A DNA stretch of 64,000 nucleotides from positions 1,798,001 to 1,862,000 of the forward strand of contig OY759970.1 in assembly GCA_963662965.1 (NCBI GenBank), in the 5' to 3' direction. The stretch comes from DTWD01 sp963662965 (GTDB taxonomy: Bacteria; Acidobacteriota; Vicinamibacteria; Vicinamibacterales; UBA8438). Shown one piece after another: positions 29,026 to 37,293 of this stretch (position 1 is its first letter; the number at the start of each line of letters is the position of its first letter). A model generated the notes under the pieces. The model was not told the origin of the DNA and did not search any database. It saw only the letters and a list, made by a program, of their open reading frames with translations. Position numbers and translations under genes: made by a program.

Positions 29026-30105
29026 ATGCAGGCAACCATTGCGCTCTTGCCCGGTGACGGGATCGGTCCGGAAGTCATCGACGGTGCGGCACAGGTGCTC
29101 GACGCCGTTGCCGCGCGCCACGGGCACGCCTTAACGATGACCCGGTCGCTGGTGGGGGCGAGCGCGCTTCGCGCCGGCGAACCGCCGCTGCCGGCCGGGA
29201 CGCTCGAGGCGTGTCTCGGGGCCGACGCCGTGCTCCTCGGTGCGGTCGGTGATCCCGAGTTCAGCGACGGTCCCCGCGAGCGGCGGCCGGAGACGGCGCT
29301 GCTCGACCTCCGCCAAGCGCTCGGTGTGTACGCCAATCTGCGCCCGGCGAAGGTCTGGCCCGGCCTCGAGGATGGCGGCTCGCTCAAGCCCGAACAGTTG
29401 CGGGGCCTCGACCTCCTCATCGTGCGCGAGTTGACCGGCGGCATCTACTACGGGGAGCGCGGACGGACCGATGACTGCACCGAGGCGTTCGACACGATGC
29501 GGTACAGTAGACCGGAGATCGAGCGCATCGCGACAGTGGCGTTCGAGAGCGCGCGCGGACGCGGCAAGCGCGTCACATCGGTCGACAAAGCGAATGTGCT
29601 CGAGAGCTCGCGGCTGTGGCGGGAGGTGGTGACCGACGTCGGCACTCGCTATCCCGACGTCCGCCTCGAACACCAGCTCGTCGACTCGTGCGCCATGCTG
29701 CTCGTCTCGAACCCCCACAAGTTCGACGTCATCTTGGCGGGCAATCTCTTTGGCGACATCCTCTCGGACGAGGCGGGTGCCGTCGTCGGGTCGCTCGGGC
29801 TGTTGCCGTCGGCCAGTGTGGGCGGGTCGGGCGGACTCTTCGAGCCGGTCCACGGCTCGGCGCCCGACATCGCCGGTCAGGACAAAGCGAATCCGGTGGC
29901 CGCCATCGCGTCTGCGGCGATGTTGTTGCGCCACGCGCTTGGCGCTAACGCCGAAGCAGCCGCCATCGAAGCCGCGATTGGCGCGGCTCTTGACGACGGT
30001 CTCCGGACCGCTGATCTTGCGGCCGACGGGCAGCCGCCACTCGGGTGTCGGGCGATGACGCAGGCCGTCATCGATCGGCTGGGGACCGGCGCGGTCTCCT
30101 CATGA
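29026..30105 (+). CDS. leuB: 3-isopropylmalate dehydrogenase
   Basis: A 359-residue beta-decarboxylating dehydrogenase of standard length. The start IALLPGDGIGPEV and the NAD-preferring family motifs ELTGGIYYGERG, NLFGDILSDEAG and FEPVHGSAPDIAG are intact. It oxidises and decarboxylates 3-isopropylmalate to 2-ketoisocaproate. It shares an operon with leuA. Repeat R1 copy 2 begins 8 bp after its stop, separating it from the following outer-membrane protein gene. Confidence 0.95.
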   Translation: MQATIALLPGDGIGPEVIDGAAQVLDAVAARHGHALTMTRSLVGASALRAGEPPLPAGTLEACLGADAVLLGAVGDPEFSDGPRERRPETALLDLRQALGVYANLRPAKVWPGLEDGGSLKPEQLRGLDLLIVRELTGGIYYGERGRTDDCTEAFDTMRYSRPEIERIATVAFESARGRGKRVTSVDKANVLESSRLWREVVTDVGTRYPDVRLEHQLVDSCAMLLVSNPHKFDVILAGNLFGDILSDEAGAVVGSLGLLPSASVGGSGGLFEPVHGSAPDIAGQDKANPVAAIASAAMLLRHALGANAEAAAIEAAIGAALDDGLRTADLAADGQPPLGCRAMTQAVIDRLGTGAVSS

Positions 30106-30113
30106 ACGCGTCC

Positions 30114-30276
30114 CTAGGAGCCCGTGGTGAAAGCCGCGCGCACCGAGACTGGCGAGGCGCTCGGCTGGCAAGGCGGGACGAGGGAGCAAATTGGGCATTT
30201 GTGACCGAGGAGCAACGCAGCCAGACGGGATGCCCCGCCGGTCGAATGCAGCGCGGCTTTCACCACGGGCTCCTAG
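30114..30276. repeat. R1 element, copy 2 (163 bp)
   Basis: Terminal inverted repeats are perfect over 26 bp, starting ctaggagcccgtggtgaaag and then ccgcgc. It matches copy 1 in reverse orientation. Where copy 1 has gaaagTC paired with GActttc, this copy has gaaagCC paired with GGctttc, so both arms changed together. It lies between leuB and the next gene and contains that gene's start codon at 30246. Confidence 0.85.
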
Positions 30277-33200
30277 TCGTCGTCGTTGGTCTGCTGCTCG
30301 TCACGACTCCTTCCCTGGCGTTCGCCCAAGAACCAGAAGCGGAAAGCCAGGGCTCTGGCCGAGCGACAATCGACGTCGCCACGGTTGCGATCGGGTCGTT
30401 CATCAACATCTCTGGAGCTGCCGCGGACGACTGGATCGGGCACGGCATCGCCGAGACCGTGACGGCTGATCTGGAGCAGCTTGACGCGCTCTCGGTCGTC
30501 GGCCGAGAGGCCCTTGCCGATGCGCTGCCGTCGACGGCCGACAGCTTCGACGACGCGGAGCAAGCGGCCATACGGGTGAGCCGGCGGCTCGGCGCTCGAT
30601 GGCTGGTGACCGGCGGCTATCAGCGCGTCGGCGACCAGGTGCGGATCACTGCCCGGGTGGTGAACACCGAGAGCGGTCGCATCGCGACCGTCGTGAAGGT
30701 CGACGGCGCCGTCTCTGAGATCTTCGAGCTGCAGGATCAGATCGTCGCCGAGCTTGGCAACGGATTCCGCTCCTTGGTCGACCGTCGGACGGTGGTCGCC
30801 GAACGGACGCCGCCTGATGCGACGTCGATCGCGTCCCCTCGCGGCAACGGCAACGGCGACGGCAACCGCGCTCCGAGTGCCGGACGGTTCGCGGCCGGCG
30901 CCGTGCCGGTGACCACACCGACCGATGTTGCCGGCGGTATCGCGATCGGGGTGCCGCGGTCGGCCGGCTTCGGCATCGCCGAAGGCGCCGGGATTCTGAC
31001 CGGTCGACCGACGATCCGCCCGCCGCGCGCCGATGAGAACGAGCGTCCACGCATCGACGGTCGTCTCGACGACGCGATCTGGCGCAACGCGCTGCATATC
31101 ACCGAGTTCGTCCAGCAGAACCCGGTCGAAGGAGCGCCAGCGACCGAAGACACGGACGTCTGGCTGGCCTACGACAGCCAGAACATCTATGTCGCCGTCC
31201 ACGCGCACTACGCCGACCCCAGCATCATGCGCGCCAACCGGATCGACCGCGACCAGGCGTTCGAGGACGACAACACGTCGGTCTACTTCGACACCTTCCT
31301 CGACCAGCAGCGGGCCTATCGGTTTTCGGTGAATGCCTACGGCGTCCAAGGCGACGCCGTGGTCAACGCGCGTGGGTTCAGTCGACGCGGACGCGGGCGT
31401 CGGGGTGGCGGCGGCGGCTTCTCCCGAGGCGGCATCCCGACCGGCGATTCGTCGTGGGATGCGCTGTTCGACAGCGGCGGGCAGATCGTCGACGACGGGT
31501 ATACCGCCGAGATGGCGATCCCGGTCAAGAGCCTGCGCTATCCGCAGCGCGATCGTGATATCCCGCACCGCTGGGGCTTCCAGATCGTGCGCGAGGTGCG
31601 CGGTAAGGATGAGTTTCAGGTCTGGGCGCCGGTGACGCGCAACGTGTCCGGCTTCCTGACCCAGGTCGGGATGCTCGAAGGGATGACCAACCTGTCGCTC
31701 AGCCGAAACCTCGAGATCATGCCGACGTTCACGGCGACGCAGTTCGGCTCGCTCAACAATCAAGGAGACTTCGTCAATAACGACGCGTCGCCGGAGGGGG
31801 GCGTCAACGTGAAGTACGGCATCACGTCGAACCTGACCGCCGACTTCACCTATAACCCCGACTTCTCGCAGATCGAGTCCGACCTGCCGCAGATCGAGGT
31901 CAACCAGCGATTCGCACTCTTCTTCCCCGAGCTGCGTCCCTTCTTTCTCGAAGGGGCCGAGATCTTCTCGATGCGGGGGCCGATCACCTTCGTCCACACC
32001 CGGACGATCGTCGACCCGGAGTTCGGCGGCAAGATCACCGGCAAGGTGGGGAACACGACCATCGGGATGATCGTGGCGAACGACGAGGCGCCGGAACTGA
32101 CCGATACGCTCACCGACCCCACGTTCGGTCAGAAGGCGAACAACTTCGTCGGTCGCGCTCGGTACGACCTCTACGCCGAGTCGTTTGTCGGGGCCATCTT
32201 CACACAGCGCGGCTTCATGGACAGCCATAGCACCCTGGGCGGCATCGACGGCAATTTCCGCCTCGGCCAGACACAGGCCGTCAGCTTCAAGGCGGTGCAG
32301 ACCGACCATCGCGACCTCGAGGGCGTCGACCGGCAGGGCCAGATGTTCGACCTCACGTGGCGGATGAACAGCCGTCACTGGAGTAGTTTCGTCGGGCTCT
32401 ACACCCTGTCCCCAGACTTTCGCACCGACATCGGGTTCGTCCGGCGGGTCGACCAGAAGCGGGGCTTCACCCGAGTCGGCTACATCTTCTGGCCGGAAAG
32501 CTGGATCGTGAACTGGGGTCCCGACGTTCGATACTCATGGAACCACAACTTCGACAACGTCCTCGAGGACGAGGAGGCTCGTGTTGGATTCAACGCCACG
32601 TTCGCCCGGAACATCCGCGTCAACGCCGACTTCCGAGACGAGATGGAGCGATTCGGCGGCATCAACTTCCAGAAGCAGGCGGTGTCGCTCGGCGGGCAGG
32701 TGAACACCAGCCGGCGGCTGGCGTTCGGCGGTTTCTACCGATTCGGCGACGAGATACGATACGCTGACAATCCGTTCCTCGGGCGCGGCAGCAGTGGGAG
32801 CTTCTTCGCCACTGTCCGTCCGCTGTCCCGGTTCCAGTCGGAGATCAACCTCAGCACGAGCGACTTCATCGATCCGCGGAACGGCGAGGAGCTCGTGTTC
32901 GACATCAAGATTCTTCGCGCGCTCAGTACCTACCAATTTACCGACCGGTTCTTGCTCCGCAACATCATTGAGTACAACACGTTCGACAAGACGATCGGTC
33001 AGAACTGGCTGTTCACGTATCGCGTGAATGCCGGCACTGTCTTCTATGTCGGCTATGACGACCACTACCGGCAGGCCGATCAGATCTTCGACGACTTCGA
33101 CGGTGACGGCATCGACGACCAACTCTTTCCGATGACGACGATTTATCAGCAGACCAATCGGGCGATCTTTACAAAGTTTCAGTATTTGTTTAGATACTGA
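30246..33200 (+). CDS. Outer-membrane protein: TolB-N-like, CBM9-like and DUF5916 domains
   Basis: The only start that gives a good signal peptide is ATG 30246, inside repeat R1: the n-region is encoded by the repeat and the hydrophobic core (LLVVVVGLLLVTTPSLAFA) by unique sequence. The frame open back to 30045 overlaps leuB and was rejected. After the signal comes a domain like the TolB/FlgO N-terminal fold (about 40-190). A CBM9-like sugar-binding module follows (about 265-480, RIDGRLDDAIW and DTDVWLAYDSQNIYVAVHA), then a DUF5916 beta-barrel-like region to the C-terminus, which ends in an aromatic-terminated strand (FTKFQYLFRY). It is probably an outer-membrane protein for binding or uptake of glycans; this is inference. 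Confidence 0.78.
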   Translation: MQRGFHHGLLVVVVGLLLVTTPSLAFAQEPEAESQGSGRATIDVATVAIGSFINISGAAADDWIGHGIAETVTADLEQLDALSVVGREALADALPSTADSFDDAEQAAIRVSRRLGARWLVTGGYQRVGDQVRITARVVNTESGRIATVVKVDGAVSEIFELQDQIVAELGNGFRSLVDRRTVVAERTPPDATSIASPRGNGNGDGNRAPSAGRFAAGAVPVTTPTDVAGGIAIGVPRSAGFGIAEGAGILTGRPTIRPPRADENERPRIDGRLDDAIWRNALHITEFVQQNPVEGAPATEDTDVWLAYDSQNIYVAVHAHYADPSIMRANRIDRDQAFEDDNTSVYFDTFLDQQRAYRFSVNAYGVQGDAVVNARGFSRRGRGRRGGGGGFSRGGIPTGDSSWDALFDSGGQIVDDGYTAEMAIPVKSLRYPQRDRDIPHRWGFQIVREVRGKDEFQVWAPVTRNVSGFLTQVGMLEGMTNLSLSRNLEIMPTFTATQFGSLNNQGDFVNNDASPEGGVNVKYGITSNLTADFTYNPDFSQIESDLPQIEVNQRFALFFPELRPFFLEGAEIFSMRGPITFVHTRTIVDPEFGGKITGKVGNTTIGMIVANDEAPELTDTLTDPTFGQKANNFVGRARYDLYAESFVGAIFTQRGFMDSHSTLGGIDGNFRLGQTQAVSFKAVQTDHRDLEGVDRQGQMFDLTWRMNSRHWSSFVGLYTLSPDFRTDIGFVRRVDQKRGFTRVGYIFWPESWIVNWGPDVRYSWNHNFDNVLEDEEARVGFNATFARNIRVNADFRDEMERFGGINFQKQAVSLGGQVNTSRRLAFGGFYRFGDEIRYADNPFLGRGSSGSFFATVRPLSRFQSEINLSTSDFIDPRNGEELVFDIKILRALSTYQFTDRFLLRNIIEYNTFDKTIGQNWLFTYRVNAGTVFYVGYDDHYRQADQIFDDFDGDGIDDQLFPMTTIYQQTNRAIFTKFQYLFRY

Positions 33201-33244
33201 ATTGCCGTCGGTTCAAGGTTCAAGGTCCAGGGGTGGAGGCCGGC

Positions 33245-34387
33245 ATGGGAACATCACGAACCGTTCGGCAGCTGATTGCATTGTTCGCGGTCACGCTGGC
33301 GACGGCGTCTTTGGCGGCGCAAGACGAGGCGCGTGCGCCGCAGCTCGACACGCTGACGTTGCCACCGGGATTCTCGATTGAGGTCTATGCCGCCGATGTG
33401 CCAAACGCGCGGCAGATGGCGCTCAGCCCGAGCGGCACGCTCTTCGTCAGCACCCGCCAAGCCGGCAACGTCTACGCGGTGCGCGATGATGACGGCGACC
33501 AGTCCGCCGACCGGGTGCTCACCCTCGACCGCGGGCTCAACATGCCAAACGGCGTCGCGTTCCGCGACGGCGCGCTCTATGTGGCTGAGGTGAATCGCGT
33601 GCTGCGGTACGACGACATCGAGGCGAACCTCACGACGCCGCCCGAGCCGGTGGTGCTGAACGACACGTTGCCGACCGAACGCTTACACGGCTGGAAGTTC
33701 ATCGCCTTTGGTCCCGACGGGCGGTTGTATGTGCCGGTCGGTGGGCCGTGCAATGTCTGCGACAACGAGGAGGCCGATCCGCGGTTTGCCACCATCTTGA
33801 GCATGCAGCCAGACGGGAGCGATCTGCAGATCTACGCGCGCGGCGTCCGGAACTCCGTCGGCTTCGATTGGCATCCGGTCACCGACGAGCTGTGGTTCAC
33901 CAACAACGGTCGCGACCGGCTCGGCGATACGCAACCGTCCGATACGCTGAACCACGCGCCGAAGCCTGGCTTTCACTTCGGGTTTCCATTCTGTCACCAG
34001 GGCAACATCCAAGATCCCGATTTCAGTACCCGCCCGTGCAGCGAGTTTCGCGCGCCGGCGCAGCGGCTTGGCCCCCACGTCGCCTCGCTCGGGATGGAGT
34101 TCTACACCGGCAACATGTTTCCCGAGGCGTATCGCCACCAGATCTTCATCGCCGAGCATGGCTCATGGAACCGGTCGGCCGAGGCGGGACACACCGGCTA
34201 TCGGTTGACCGTGGCGCGGCTCGAGGGCGACCGCGTGGTCGGCTACGACACGTTCGCCGAAGGGTGGCTCGAAGCGACGAACGAAGCGTGGGGGCGTCCG
34301 GTCGACGTCCAGGTGATGCCCGACGGCGCGCTGCTCGTGACCGACGACCGCGTCGGCGCCATTTACCGGATCACCTACGCGGAATAG
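33245..34387 (+). CDS. PQQ-dependent sugar (sorbosone-type) dehydrogenase, secreted
   Basis: A GGAGG site five bases before the ATG at 33245 decides the start over GTG 33233. A signal peptide (LIALFAVTLATASLAAQ) precedes a six-bladed propeller of the soluble glucose/L-sorbosone dehydrogenase family: LPPGFSIEVYAADVPNARQM, YVPVGGPCNVCDN, GVRNSVGFDWHP, and HGSWNRS followed by YRLTVARLEGD. These enzymes oxidise sugars or aldoses in the periplasm with PQQ. The sugar is unknown. It follows the CBM9/DUF5916 gene by 44 bp and may share its transcript, suggesting joint carbohydrate use. Confidence 0.82.
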   Translation: MGTSRTVRQLIALFAVTLATASLAAQDEARAPQLDTLTLPPGFSIEVYAADVPNARQMALSPSGTLFVSTRQAGNVYAVRDDDGDQSADRVLTLDRGLNMPNGVAFRDGALYVAEVNRVLRYDDIEANLTTPPEPVVLNDTLPTERLHGWKFIAFGPDGRLYVPVGGPCNVCDNEEADPRFATILSMQPDGSDLQIYARGVRNSVGFDWHPVTDELWFTNNGRDRLGDTQPSDTLNHAPKPGFHFGFPFCHQGNIQDPDFSTRPCSEFRAPAQRLGPHVASLGMEFYTGNMFPEAYRHQIFIAEHGSWNRSAEAGHTGYRLTVARLEGDRVVGYDTFAEGWLEATNEAWGRPVDVQVMPDGALLVTDDRVGAIYRITYAE

Positions 34388-34461
34388 TCGTTAGAGCGAG
34401 TTGCACGTGCGTGTAGCGGTTCGAGCGGCTCGCGGGCAGGTTCCGCACGACTTCGGCGAAC

Positions 34462-34583
34462 GAGCGGCCCAGCAGCTGGTCTCTCTCGGAATCCGTGTCG
34501 TCACGGCGGCAGGGGTGCCACTTTCAGCAATCGGGTGGCGGTTCCTCCGACGGATTCCTCCGAGAGACCAGCTGCTGAGCCGC
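34462..34583. repeat. Large inverted repeat (arms about 33 bp, loop about 53 bp)
   Basis: The left arm (about 34464-34496) contains agcagctggtctctctcgga and the right arm (34551-34583) contains tcctccgagagaccagctgc. They are reverse complements apart from one substitution and two 2-bp shifts. It forms a long hairpin in the 584-bp gap between the PQQ dehydrogenase and the peptidase gene. It is not R1. It lies just before R2 copy C. No protein is evident in it. Confidence 0.7.
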
Positions 34584-34639
34584 CCGAACCTGTGGCAGCC
34601 GCCGCCCGCGGACTCGAACGCGGCCGCCACGGCCGGGGG

Positions 34640-34883
34640 GTCGCGAAGGACGCTATGAGGCCCGCCGACGCTTGCGGGACCGAAAACTTCGCCACAGCCG
34701 CCAGCGGACGAGCCTGCGCCCTGTGATCTGTGCCCGTCGAAGAACCCCCGCTGCGGGTTGCAGTGGCACGCGCCGCCCCTGACCAGCTGTTGCTCGCCGC
34801 GTGAGAAGTTCCGCCTGCGGTCGGAGGCGCAGTTTTCCGTCGGGCCGATCTGGCGTCTGGCATGACGCCCCGGCCGCGGCTGC
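34640..34883 (-). repeat. R2 element, copy C (about 244 bp, reversed)
   Basis: On the minus strand it shows the same blocks as copies A and B, with GCGGCGAGCAACAGCTG starting at 34800 and TTTTCGG at 34686, again 114 bases apart. It lacks the last 60 bp of the other copies, where the large inverted repeat comes close. It lies upstream of the M24 peptidase gene, in opposite orientation to it. Confidence 0.72.
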
Positions 34884-34971
34884 CGCACGCGTGCCGCGGG
34901 CGATACGCGCCTGCTACGCACTAACGAAATGCGCGTCAGGGATCGGGGGTCAGGCTGGTAAGCTGAACCCG

Positions 34972-36306
34972 ATGCGAGCTGGTCTCGTCGCCTGCGTCCT
35001 CGCGTTGGTCGCGACCTCCGCCGTCTCCCCTGCGCGCGCACAAATCACCCCCGAGCTCATCCGCGCCCGCACCGAGCGGGAGTGGGACGTCAAGGCCGAG
35101 AAGATGCGGCAGCATCTGCTACCGCTGATGCGCGCGCACGACGTCGATCTGTGGATCATTCTGAGCCGCGAGAATGCTCCCGACCCCGCCCTCGAGCTGT
35201 TCGGCGGCTACGGGATCACCGGATGGTACGGCCACCGCAACGCGTATCTCTTCTACGACACGGGCTCTGCATCTGGTGATGATGGGCTCGAGACCTCCGC
35301 CCTCGGCACGCATCTCAGCGGCCATCTCGACCGCTTCTACGACACGCGGCTGCTCTACGGCGAGGAAGGATTGGCGCCGCATCTTCGGCAGTACATCGAG
35401 GACCGCGACCCGCGGCGCATTGCCGTCAACCAGTCGCGCACCATCAGCATGGCCGACGGGCTGACGGCTGAGCTCAAGGACTATCTGATCGACGCGCTCG
35501 GCGCGCCGTATCGCGACCGGCTGGTCTCATCCGAGCCGCTGCTGGTCGAGTACGTCTCGACCCGGACGCTGGCCGAAGAGGCGATCCAGCGCGAGGCGAG
35601 CCGCGTCACGTTCGACATCCTGCGCCGCGCGATGTCGGACGAGGTGATCGAGCCGGGGCGCACGACGCTTCTCGACGTCCACTACTGGATCACGGCCGAG
35701 TGGAAGCGGCAGGGATTCGAGTTCAACTTTCCGGCGTCGCTCGACCTGCAGCGCGCCGGCTCCGAACCGCTCGACGACAGCGACGACCCCGTCATCGAGC
35801 CGGGCGACCTCCTGCATGTCGACTTCGGGGTGCGCACATCCGGAATTGTCGCCGACCAGCAGAAGATGGCGTACGTGCTCCGCCCCGGCGAGACCGTGCC
35901 GCCGGCCGGCCTGCGCGCGGCGTTCGAGCGGTCGAACCGCATGGCCGCCATCATGCTCGACGAGTTCGAGGTCGGTCGCACCGGCATCGCGATCAAGACG
36001 GCGGCGGAGTCGCGCGCGGCCGACGAGGGGATCGATGCCCTCGTCTACTCGCACGCCCAGGGCAACTGGGTGCACGACGCCGGGGTCTGGATGATCTACG
36101 ACTGGCCCGACCGCTACGGCGATCACCCGCGGTTTCCGCTCCGGGCCGGCGAGTGGATCTCGCTCGAGTTCTCGGTTACCGCGCCGGTCGAGGAGTGGGA
36201 CGGCCAGGACGTCACCATCATGCGCGAGGAAGACACGCTCGTCCGCCCGGATGGGCAGGTCGAGTACCTGGCTGGCCCGCAGCGAGAGCTGTGGATCATC
36301 CGTTAA
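34972..36306 (+). CDS. Secreted M24-family (Xaa-Pro aminopeptidase-like) metallopeptidase
   Basis: A 444-residue protein. ATG 34972 gives a signal peptide (LVACVLALVATSAVSPARA). The N-terminal creatinase-like domain leads to a pita-bread M24 fold. Visible metal-site candidates are the two aspartates in LLHVDFGVRTSGIVADQQ, a histidine in YSHAQGNWVHDAG, the glutamate in WISLEFSV and those in TIMREEDTLV. It probably trims proline-containing peptides in the periplasm. The longer frame from 34801 runs through repeat R2 and is not used. The insertion sequence begins 24 bp after its stop. Confidence 0.83.
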   Translation: MRAGLVACVLALVATSAVSPARAQITPELIRARTEREWDVKAEKMRQHLLPLMRAHDVDLWIILSRENAPDPALELFGGYGITGWYGHRNAYLFYDTGSASGDDGLETSALGTHLSGHLDRFYDTRLLYGEEGLAPHLRQYIEDRDPRRIAVNQSRTISMADGLTAELKDYLIDALGAPYRDRLVSSEPLLVEYVSTRTLAEEAIQREASRVTFDILRRAMSDEVIEPGRTTLLDVHYWITAEWKRQGFEFNFPASLDLQRAGSEPLDDSDDPVIEPGDLLHVDFGVRTSGIVADQQKMAYVLRPGETVPPAGLRAAFERSNRMAAIMLDEFEVGRTGIAIKTAAESRAADEGIDALVYSHAQGNWVHDAGVWMIYDWPDRYGDHPRFPLRAGEWISLEFSVTAPVEEWDGQDVTIMREEDTLVRPDGQVEYLAGPQRELWIIR

Positions 36307-36466
36307 TTAGTCGGAAGATCCCTACTTAGGGTTCGCGCAGAAATAACTCCAGTGTTGTTGGCGGAATTCTAGCTGACGGGTTTCCACCGAGTTGAGTCCG
36401 CCGGCCCTCTCGACCCTGAAATTGCAGCCTGTAGCACCGATGGCCACCCGCGGCGAGGTAGCAAGG

Positions 36467-36508
36467 TAATGATAGAGTATCTCCTTTGCAGGTGTTACTC
36501 TATCATTA
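36467..36508. promoter_or_regulatory. Perfect palindrome over the IS gene start (candidate operator)
   Basis: TAATGATAGAGTA (36467-36479) and TACTCTATCATTA (36496-36508) are exact reverse complements, 16 bases apart. The right arm ends on the A of the ATG at 36508. The protein that starts here has an N-terminal DNA-binding-like region, so self-repression by binding this site is a reasonable guess. As RNA it would also form a hairpin hiding the start codon. Confidence 0.6.
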
Positions 36509-37293
36509 TGCGAACCGAACACTATCGCGCGCGGGACCTCACCACGTTGTTGCGGAAGCAGAAGATCGCCACGATGACCGAGCTGAAAGACGTCCTGGGG
36601 AGCGCAGCGGACATCACGATCTTCCGGAAGCTGGCGGAGCTGTCCTATCAGACCAGCTACTCCCACCGCGGGCGATATTACACGTTGGCCGATATCCCCC
36701 AGTACGATGCGTGGGGCCTGTGGTCGTATCGCTCGGTGTGGTTTTCGCGGCGCGGGACATTGCTGGCCACCGCGGAAGCGCTGGTCCAGGAGGCCGACGC
36801 CGGATTTTTCGTGGCCGAGCTCGAGGGGGTCCTCAACGTGGAGGTGAAGGGGGCGTTGCTGAGGCTGGTCCGTCAGCAGAAGCTGGCGCGTGCGTCCTTC
36901 GCCGGGCGCTATCTGTACTGTTCCCCCGATACCGCCACGAGGGACGCTCAGCTCACCGCGCGCCGGGTCCGTGACGCGGCGACCCCACTCGGGGGGCGGC
37001 TGCCGCACGTCGATGTCCTCCCCGATGAGCTCAAGGCATCGATTGTGCTGTTTTTCAGCCTGCTCGATGAGCAACAGCGACGCCTGTACGCCGGCCTGGA
37101 GTCGCTCAAGATGGGCCACGGAGGCGACCAGGCGATCGCCGACCTGCTGGGGCTGGACGCGGGGACCGTGGCCCGCGGGCGGCACCACCTCCTGGACCGC
37201 GATGTGACTGTCGAGCGTGTCCGCCGGGCTGGCGCCGGACGCCGACCGGTGGAAAAAAAACGCCAGCGGTCATCGCACGCATCGACGAGCTGA
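36508..37293 (+). CDS. ISAzo13 transposase, first frame, with added N-terminal DNA-binding-like region
   Basis: Residues of about 170-250 (VLFFSLLDEQQRRLYAGLES, then GHGGDQAIADLLGLDAGTVARG and RVRRAGAGRRPVEKK) match the N-terminal helix-turn-helix part of ISAzo13 transposases. The first 155 or so residues are not usual for this family: they read as one or two winged-helix-like units (LTTLLRKQKIATMTELKDVL and ALLRLVRQQKLARASFAGRY). The frame ends soon after a run of eight A (37253-37260), where the rest of the transposase continues in the -1 frame. ATG 36508 was preferred to ATG 36469, which lies within the palindrome's left arm. Confidence 0.7.
   Translation: MRTEHYRARDLTTLLRKQKIATMTELKDVLGSAADITIFRKLAELSYQTSYSHRGRYYTLADIPQYDAWGLWSYRSVWFSRRGTLLATAEALVQEADAGFFVAELEGVLNVEVKGALLRLVRQQKLARASFAGRYLYCSPDTATRDAQLTARRVRDAATPLGGRLPHVDVLPDELKASIVLFFSLLDEQQRRLYAGLESLKMGHGGDQAIADLLGLDAGTVARGRHHLLDRDVTVERVRRAGAGRRPVEKKRQRSSHASTS

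Noticed and set aside
30045..30245. Longer open frame upstream of the CBM9/DUF5916 gene
   Set aside because: It overlaps the end of leuB and reads through most of repeat R1; a good signal peptide only appears from ATG 30246.
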